From assembly GCA_004379135.1 (NCBI GenBank), contig NBNI01000007.1, forward strand, positions 483,501 through 547,500: DNA of 64,000 bases, written 5' to 3'. The position numbers and the translations under genes were made by a program. The stretch comes from Acidimicrobiales bacterium mtb01 (GTDB lineage: Bacteria > Actinomycetota > Acidimicrobiia > Acidimicrobiales > Ilumatobacteraceae). The notes beneath the pieces are model-generated. The model made no database searches. It was not told the DNA's origin and saw nothing but the letters and a program-made list of their open reading frames with translations. Positions 60,690-64,000 of this stretch are shown one piece after another; the stretch's first letter is position 1, and every line of letters starts with the position of its first letter.

Positions 60690-61210
60690 GCACCAAACGC
60701 CAGAAGACTGTCCGGATCGTTTTGGGTGCCATCAGCCTGGCTATCGCCGCCTTCTGGGTGTGGGCGCTCTTCTTCCCACCCAAGCAGTCGGTGGCCAAAC
60801 TCACCGACGTCGCGTGGACCGAACGAGCCACACTCGTCTGCGAGACCGCGAACATCCGTCGGAACGAACTCGCCGACACTCGTCGCATCGAGGACGTCGG
60901 TCCGGGTGCTCTCTCCGAAAGGGCCGATCTCATCGACCGCGCCACCGACATCATCGACGACATGCTCGACCAACTCCAGTCGACAGCACCGACGACGGGC
61001 GACGACCGTCGCCTCGTGGAGACCTGGATCGGCTATTACCGCACGCTCATGAACGATCGTCGCGATTACACCGATGTCCTCAGAGCCGGCGACAATCCCC
61101 CGTTCCCGGAATCGGTCATCGACGGCTCGCCGATCTCCGAGTACATCAACGACTTCACCGTCGCCAACCGGATGAAGGCCTGTTCGGCCCCCGCCGATCT
61201 CGCGGTCTAG
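60686..61210 (+). CDS. Membrane-anchored protein of unknown function
   Basis: A 174-aa protein with one N-terminal hydrophobic segment (VRIVLGAISLAIAAFWVWALFF without cleavage motif; about residues 9-30) and an extracytoplasmic helical domain with acidic residues (ERADLIDRATDIIDDMLDQL). Two cysteines (VCETAN, KACSAP) could form a disulfide. GTG 60686 overlaps the DoxX stop, so the two proteins may work together. Its end overlaps the convergent acyltransferase gene by four bases. Family unknown. Confidence 0.75.
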   Translation: MSTKRQKTVRIVLGAISLAIAAFWVWALFFPPKQSVAKLTDVAWTERATLVCETANIRRNELADTRRIEDVGPGALSERADLIDRATDIIDDMLDQLQSTAPTTGDDRRLVETWIGYYRTLMNDRRDYTDVLRAGDNPPFPESVIDGSPISEYINDFTVANRMKACSAPADLAV

Positions 61211-61866
61211 ACGCTCCTCCACTCACCGTTCTCGAAGCGTCGCACCACCCGGGCCGGGGTCCCGACGGCCACCGAGTACGACGGAATGGAGCCGGTCACG
61301 ACGCTGTTCGCTCCGATGACGACGTGCTCCCCGATGTCGGCTCCGGGGAGTACGACGGATCCGAAGCCGATCCACGATCCGTTTCCGATTCGAACCGGCT
61401 TCTCGGGCATCGTCTGCACCGAAATCGGACGATCGACGTCCTCGTACCCGTGGTTCTGGTCCGTGATGTACACGTGATGACCCGTCCACACGTCGTCACC
61501 GATCTCGATCGAGAAGTGTCCGACGATTCCGGAACCCTTGCCGATCAGACAACGATCGCCGATGGTGACCACCGGGTCGGTCAGACATTGCTGTCCGGGC
61601 ATCATGCCGGCGGACAACGTGCACTGCGGTCCGATCATCGTGTCGCGTCCGATCCGGATGTACTTCTCGTTGTAGAGGGTGTTCACGGGGAAGCACACCA
61701 CGCTTCCCGATCCGAACGCTCCGAACGATCGACCCCGAAGCGAGTCGGGCCCGATCGCCCCGGCCTCGACCACCCGATCCCACGCGGCGTGGACGATCGG
61801 ATGCAGGAATCGAACGAGCCGACCCCGGAGTCGGCTCATGGGACGCGGCGGAAGCGCTGCGGGCAC
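61207..61866 (-). CDS. Hexapeptide-repeat (left-handed beta-helix) acyltransferase
   Basis: A 219-aa protein. Hexapeptide repeats run from about residue 70 to 205 (IRIGRDTMIGPQCTLSAG, VVTIGDRCLIGKGSGIVG, VRIGNGSWIGFGSVVLPG, IGANSVVTGSIP). The loop YITDQNHGYED holds the likely catalytic His. It probably O-acetylates a sugar or glycan. The N-terminal 60 residues are helical and basic. GTG 61866 with TAGAGT 6 nt upstream. Confidence 0.9.
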   Translation of the reverse strand: MPAALPPRPMSRLRGRLVRFLHPIVHAAWDRVVEAGAIGPDSLRGRSFGAFGSGSVVCFPVNTLYNEKYIRIGRDTMIGPQCTLSAGMMPGQQCLTDPVVTIGDRCLIGKGSGIVGHFSIEIGDDVWTGHHVYITDQNHGYEDVDRPISVQTMPEKPVRIGNGSWIGFGSVVLPGADIGEHVVIGANSVVTGSIPSYSVAVGTPARVVRRFENGEWRSV

Positions 61867-61872
61867 GGGCCG

Positions 61873-61878
61873 ACTCTA
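61873..61878 (-). promoter_or_regulatory. -10 hexamer TAGAGT for the acyltransferase
   Basis: TAGAGT ends 6 nt before the GTG at 61866. Confidence 0.5.
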
Positions 61879-61992
61879 ACGATCACCGGCGGGTCGTCGA
61901 CCGGTGAGCTCTTCGATCGATCGCGCAGAGGATTTGAGTCGGAAATCACAGGGTCCCCGACCTCCGGTAGTGGCCGTTTCCCGACCCGTCGC

Positions 61993-61998
61993 TAGGTT
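61993..61998 (+). promoter_or_regulatory. -10 hexamer TAGGTT for panB-panC
   Basis: TAGGTT lies 16 nt before the ATG at 62015. GATGAGG at 62003-62009 may serve as ribosome-binding site, giving a very short leader. The 148-bp divergent region holds no other structure I can name. Confidence 0.4.
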
Positions 61999-62014
61999 GC
62001 CCGATGAGGCCCCT

Positions 62015-62830
62015 ATGACCGAGCGCAAGAAAGTCTCCGTGCCCGACCTCGCGGCTTGGCGGGAAGCCGGTCGTCGAATCTCGATGATCACGGCCTACGA
62101 CTACACCTTCGCACGCCTGGTCGATCTCGCCGGAGTCGACATGATCCTGGTCGGCGACTCGTTGGCGATGGTCGTTCAGGGCGAACGCAACACCATTCCC
62201 GTCGAGCTCGACGAGATGGCGTACCACGTCCGGTGCGTCGCCCGGGCGCGGACCAAGGCCCTCGTGGTGGGCGATCTTCCATTCGGTTCGTACCAGGCGA
62301 GCGCTCAGCAGGCCGTCGAATCGTCGATTCGTTTGATGAAGGAAGGCGCCGAGGCGGTGAAGTTGGAGGGTGGAGTCACCGTCGCCTCCTCCATCGCCAC
62401 GATCACCGCCGCCGACATCCCCGTCGTCGGGCACATCGGCCTCACACCGCAGAGCTACCACCGCATGGGCGGTCACCGCGTCCAGGGTCGTACCGCCGGC
62501 TACGAACCCGGTGGTCGCGAGCGGCTCCTCGAGGATGCGCACGCCGTCGAGCAGTCGGGAGCCTGCGCGGTGGTGATCGAAGGTGTTCCGCTCGATCTCG
62601 CCGCCGAGATCACCGACAAGGTGAGCATCCCGACCATCGGCATCGGTGCGGGTCCGAAGTGTTCGGGTCAAGTCCTCGTGATGCACGACGTTCTCGGGTT
62701 GTGCGAAGCCGAATTCCGCTTCGCCAAGAAGTACGCCGACCTTCGTTCCAGCGTCATCGATGCCACCAGTGCCTTCGTCGACGAGGTGCGCAACGGCACG
62801 TGGCCCGATCTCGAGCATTCGTTCACCTGA
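62015..62830 (+). CDS. panB: 3-methyl-2-oxobutanoate hydroxymethyltransferase
   Basis: A 271-aa enzyme of the pantothenate pathway that adds a hydroxymethyl group to ketoisovalerate. It carries ISMITAYDYTFARLVDLAGV, ILVGDSLAMVVQG, VVGHIGLTPQSYHRMGG and IPTIGIGAGPKCSGQVLVMH. ATG 62015 (MTERKKVSVPDL) was chosen over an in-frame GTG or ATG further upstream because it follows the -10 element and family similarity begins here. panC follows after 4 bp. Confidence 0.96.
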   Translation: MTERKKVSVPDLAAWREAGRRISMITAYDYTFARLVDLAGVDMILVGDSLAMVVQGERNTIPVELDEMAYHVRCVARARTKALVVGDLPFGSYQASAQQAVESSIRLMKEGAEAVKLEGGVTVASSIATITAADIPVVGHIGLTPQSYHRMGGHRVQGRTAGYEPGGRERLLEDAHAVEQSGACAVVIEGVPLDLAAEITDKVSIPTIGIGAGPKCSGQVLVMHDVLGLCEAEFRFAKKYADLRSSVIDATSAFVDEVRNGTWPDLEHSFT

Positions 62831-62834
62831 CATC

Positions 62835-63665
62835 GTGCGAGTCGTCCACTCGCCAGCCGACGCTTCGCTCGCATCCGATCGTCTTCGAACCACGGGTCGA
62901 GTGGTCATGGTGCCCACGATGGGAGCCCTCCACGACGGCCACGTGAGCCTGATGGACCGGGCTCGCGCGCTCGGCGACCACGTCGTGGTGTCGATCTTCG
63001 TCAATCCGCTCCAATTCGGAGACGCGTCCGATCTGGCGAAGTATCCATCCGACCTCGACGGCGACCTCGACATCTGCCGACGCGCCGGTGTCGACCTCGT
63101 CTGGGCGCCGTCCATCGATCACATGTATCCGGACGGGTTCGCGACGCGCGTGTCGGTCACCGGAGTCTCCGAGCCTTTCGAGGGTCGCCACCGCCCCGGT
63201 CACTTCGATGGCGTCGCCACTGTCGTGACCAAACTCTTCGCGGTGATCAGACCCGACGGAGCGGTGTTCGGCGCCAAGGACTTCCAGCAGGTCGCGGTCA
63301 TCAAGCGCCTCTCCGCCGATCTCGGCCTTCCCGTCGGCATCGACGTCGCACCGACCGTTCGCGATCACGACGGCTTGGCGCTGTCGAGCCGCAACGCCCG
63401 CCTCGACCCGGCATCACGATCACGGGCCCTGGCCATTCCCCGTTCTTTGACCGCAGTCGAGAAGGCCTGGCGTTCCGGAGTGCGACACACCGACGAACTC
63501 GAAACGATCCTGGCCGCTGAACTCCTCGGTCTCGACGTCGACTACGCCTCCGTCGTCGATCCTCAGACCTTGTCGACCCGTCGCGATGATCATGCCCCCG
63601 CGGTAGCACTCGTCGCCGCCACGGTGGGCAGCGTCCGCTTAATCGACAACACCGTTCTCGACTGA
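62835..63665 (+). CDS. panC: Pantothenate synthetase
   Basis: A 276-aa ligase joining pantoate and beta-alanine with ATP. Motifs: VMVPTMGALHDGHVSLMDRA (HxGH), VSIFVNPLQFG, VFGAKDFQQVAVIKRL and ALSSRNARL (the KMSKS-like loop). GTG 62835 lies 4 bp after panB. With panB it forms a two-gene operon; panD and panE are not in the window. Confidence 0.96.
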   Translation: MRVVHSPADASLASDRLRTTGRVVMVPTMGALHDGHVSLMDRARALGDHVVVSIFVNPLQFGDASDLAKYPSDLDGDLDICRRAGVDLVWAPSIDHMYPDGFATRVSVTGVSEPFEGRHRPGHFDGVATVVTKLFAVIRPDGAVFGAKDFQQVAVIKRLSADLGLPVGIDVAPTVRDHDGLALSSRNARLDPASRSRALAIPRSLTAVEKAWRSGVRHTDELETILAAELLGLDVDYASVVDPQTLSTRRDDHAPAVALVAATVGSVRLIDNTVLD

Positions 63666-63702
63666 TCCGTCGATCGCGCCGGATCCTTCGGCGACCCTGA
63701 CG

Positions 63703-63708
63703 TACAGT
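63703..63708 (+). promoter_or_regulatory. -10 hexamer TACAGT for the FAD oxidoreductase
   Basis: TACAGT ends 7 nt before the GTG at 63716. Confidence 0.5.
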
Positions 63709-63715
63709 CGGTGCG

Positions 63716-64000
63716 GTGGACACCTGCTTGTGGAAGGACGTCGTCAGCGACGTTCCTCGAGAGTCAGGCGGGGATCGTGGGACCTTGCCACCAGACGTCG
63801 ATGTCGCCATCGTCGGTGCGGGCTTCACCGGCCTCTGGACGGCTCACTACCTGAATCTCGCATCACCGGACACGACCATCCTCGTCATCGAATCGAATCG
63901 CGTGGGCCACGGGGCGAGCGGTCGCAACGGCGGCTGGTGCTCGTCAATTCTTCCGATGTCCCTCGATCAGGTCGCCGAGATGTCGTCGCGCGACGACGCG
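63716..64000 (+). CDS. FAD-dependent oxidoreductase (DAO family), N-terminal part
   Basis: The first 95 codons are in the window; the gene runs past the right edge. It shows VDVAIVGAGFTGLWTAHYLN, the FAD-binding GxGxxG fold, the ribose-binding acidic end VIESNRVGHG, and GASGRNGGWC, a phrase typical for gamma-glutamylputrescine oxidase and other DadA/glycine-oxidase-like amine oxidases. The substrate cannot be named from this part. GTG 63716 is preceded by a close -10 element, so probably leaderless. Confidence 0.85.
   Translation, partial: MDTCLWKDVVSDVPRESGGDRGTLPPDVDVAIVGAGFTGLWTAHYLNLASPDTTILVIESNRVGHGASGRNGGWCSSILPMSLDQVAEMSSRDDA

Noticed and set aside
1-64000. tRNA, rRNA, CRISPR, insertion sequence, prophage or origin
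   Set aside because: I looked in the gaps on both strands; all are short and none shows cloverleaf, repeat-spacer, transposase or DnaA-box structure that I could support.

Overview
This is a dense, GC-rich chromosomal stretch of an actinobacterium, most likely of class Acidimicrobiia. The class is inferred from gene content and order, not from a database search. The lineage markers seen are phosphatidylinositol mannoside genes (pimA, patA, pgsA), the mycothiol ligase gene mshC, F420 enzymes (npdG, a luciferase-like oxidoreductase, PPOX-type proteins), a proteasome activator (bpa), a guaB1-type reductase and a DUF3151 gene. The thrS-HIT-pgsA-patA-pimA order and the alaS-ruvX-mltG-aroE-aroC-aroK-aroB-aroQ-pepQ-efp-nusB order are the same as those known from Mycobacterium. 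I see no tRNA or rRNA gene, CRISPR array, insertion sequence, integrase or replication origin. No stretch above about 300 bases lacks a gene.

Layout. 1-6.6 kb: phosphoinositide/phospholipid genes with thrS. 6.7-12.4 kb: mshC, npdG, fabI, a thiolase/DUF35 pair and a nitroreductase. 12.4-17.7 kb: dnaE, bpa and a phosphodiesterase. 17.8-28.4 kb: an Rrf2 regulator, then a long minus-strand shikimate and translation operon running from alaS to nusB. 28.5-34 kb: a cysteine-rich protein, then a DUF3151-mobA-rhodanese-rnd-typA group. 34-43.4 kb: hydrolases, aminopeptidase M18, cmk, guaB1, Sua5 and a crotonase/nitroreductase/J-domain group. 43.4-49 kb: a branched-chain amino-acid-type ABC uptake system whose binding protein appears circularly permuted and whose LivH subunit carries an extra exported domain. 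The two sides converge on a 113-bp palindromic element. 49-53 kb: transporter, nitronate monooxygenase-like enzyme, heme A synthase and a DUF7064-like protein. 53.1-60.1 kb: a seven-gene operon with a heterodimeric ABC exporter, phosphatase, methyltransferase, two PPOX paralogues and an SDR. 60-64 kb: DoxX, an acyltransferase, panB-panC and the start of an FAD oxidoreductase.

Gene expression style. Many operon-leading genes have a TANNNT hexamer only 6-8 nt before an ATG or GTG, which predicts leaderless mRNAs. Genes inside operons mostly overlap by four bases (GTGA or ATGA), which suggests translational coupling. Convergent genes often overlap at their stops. Together these point to a compact genome with very short regulatory regions.
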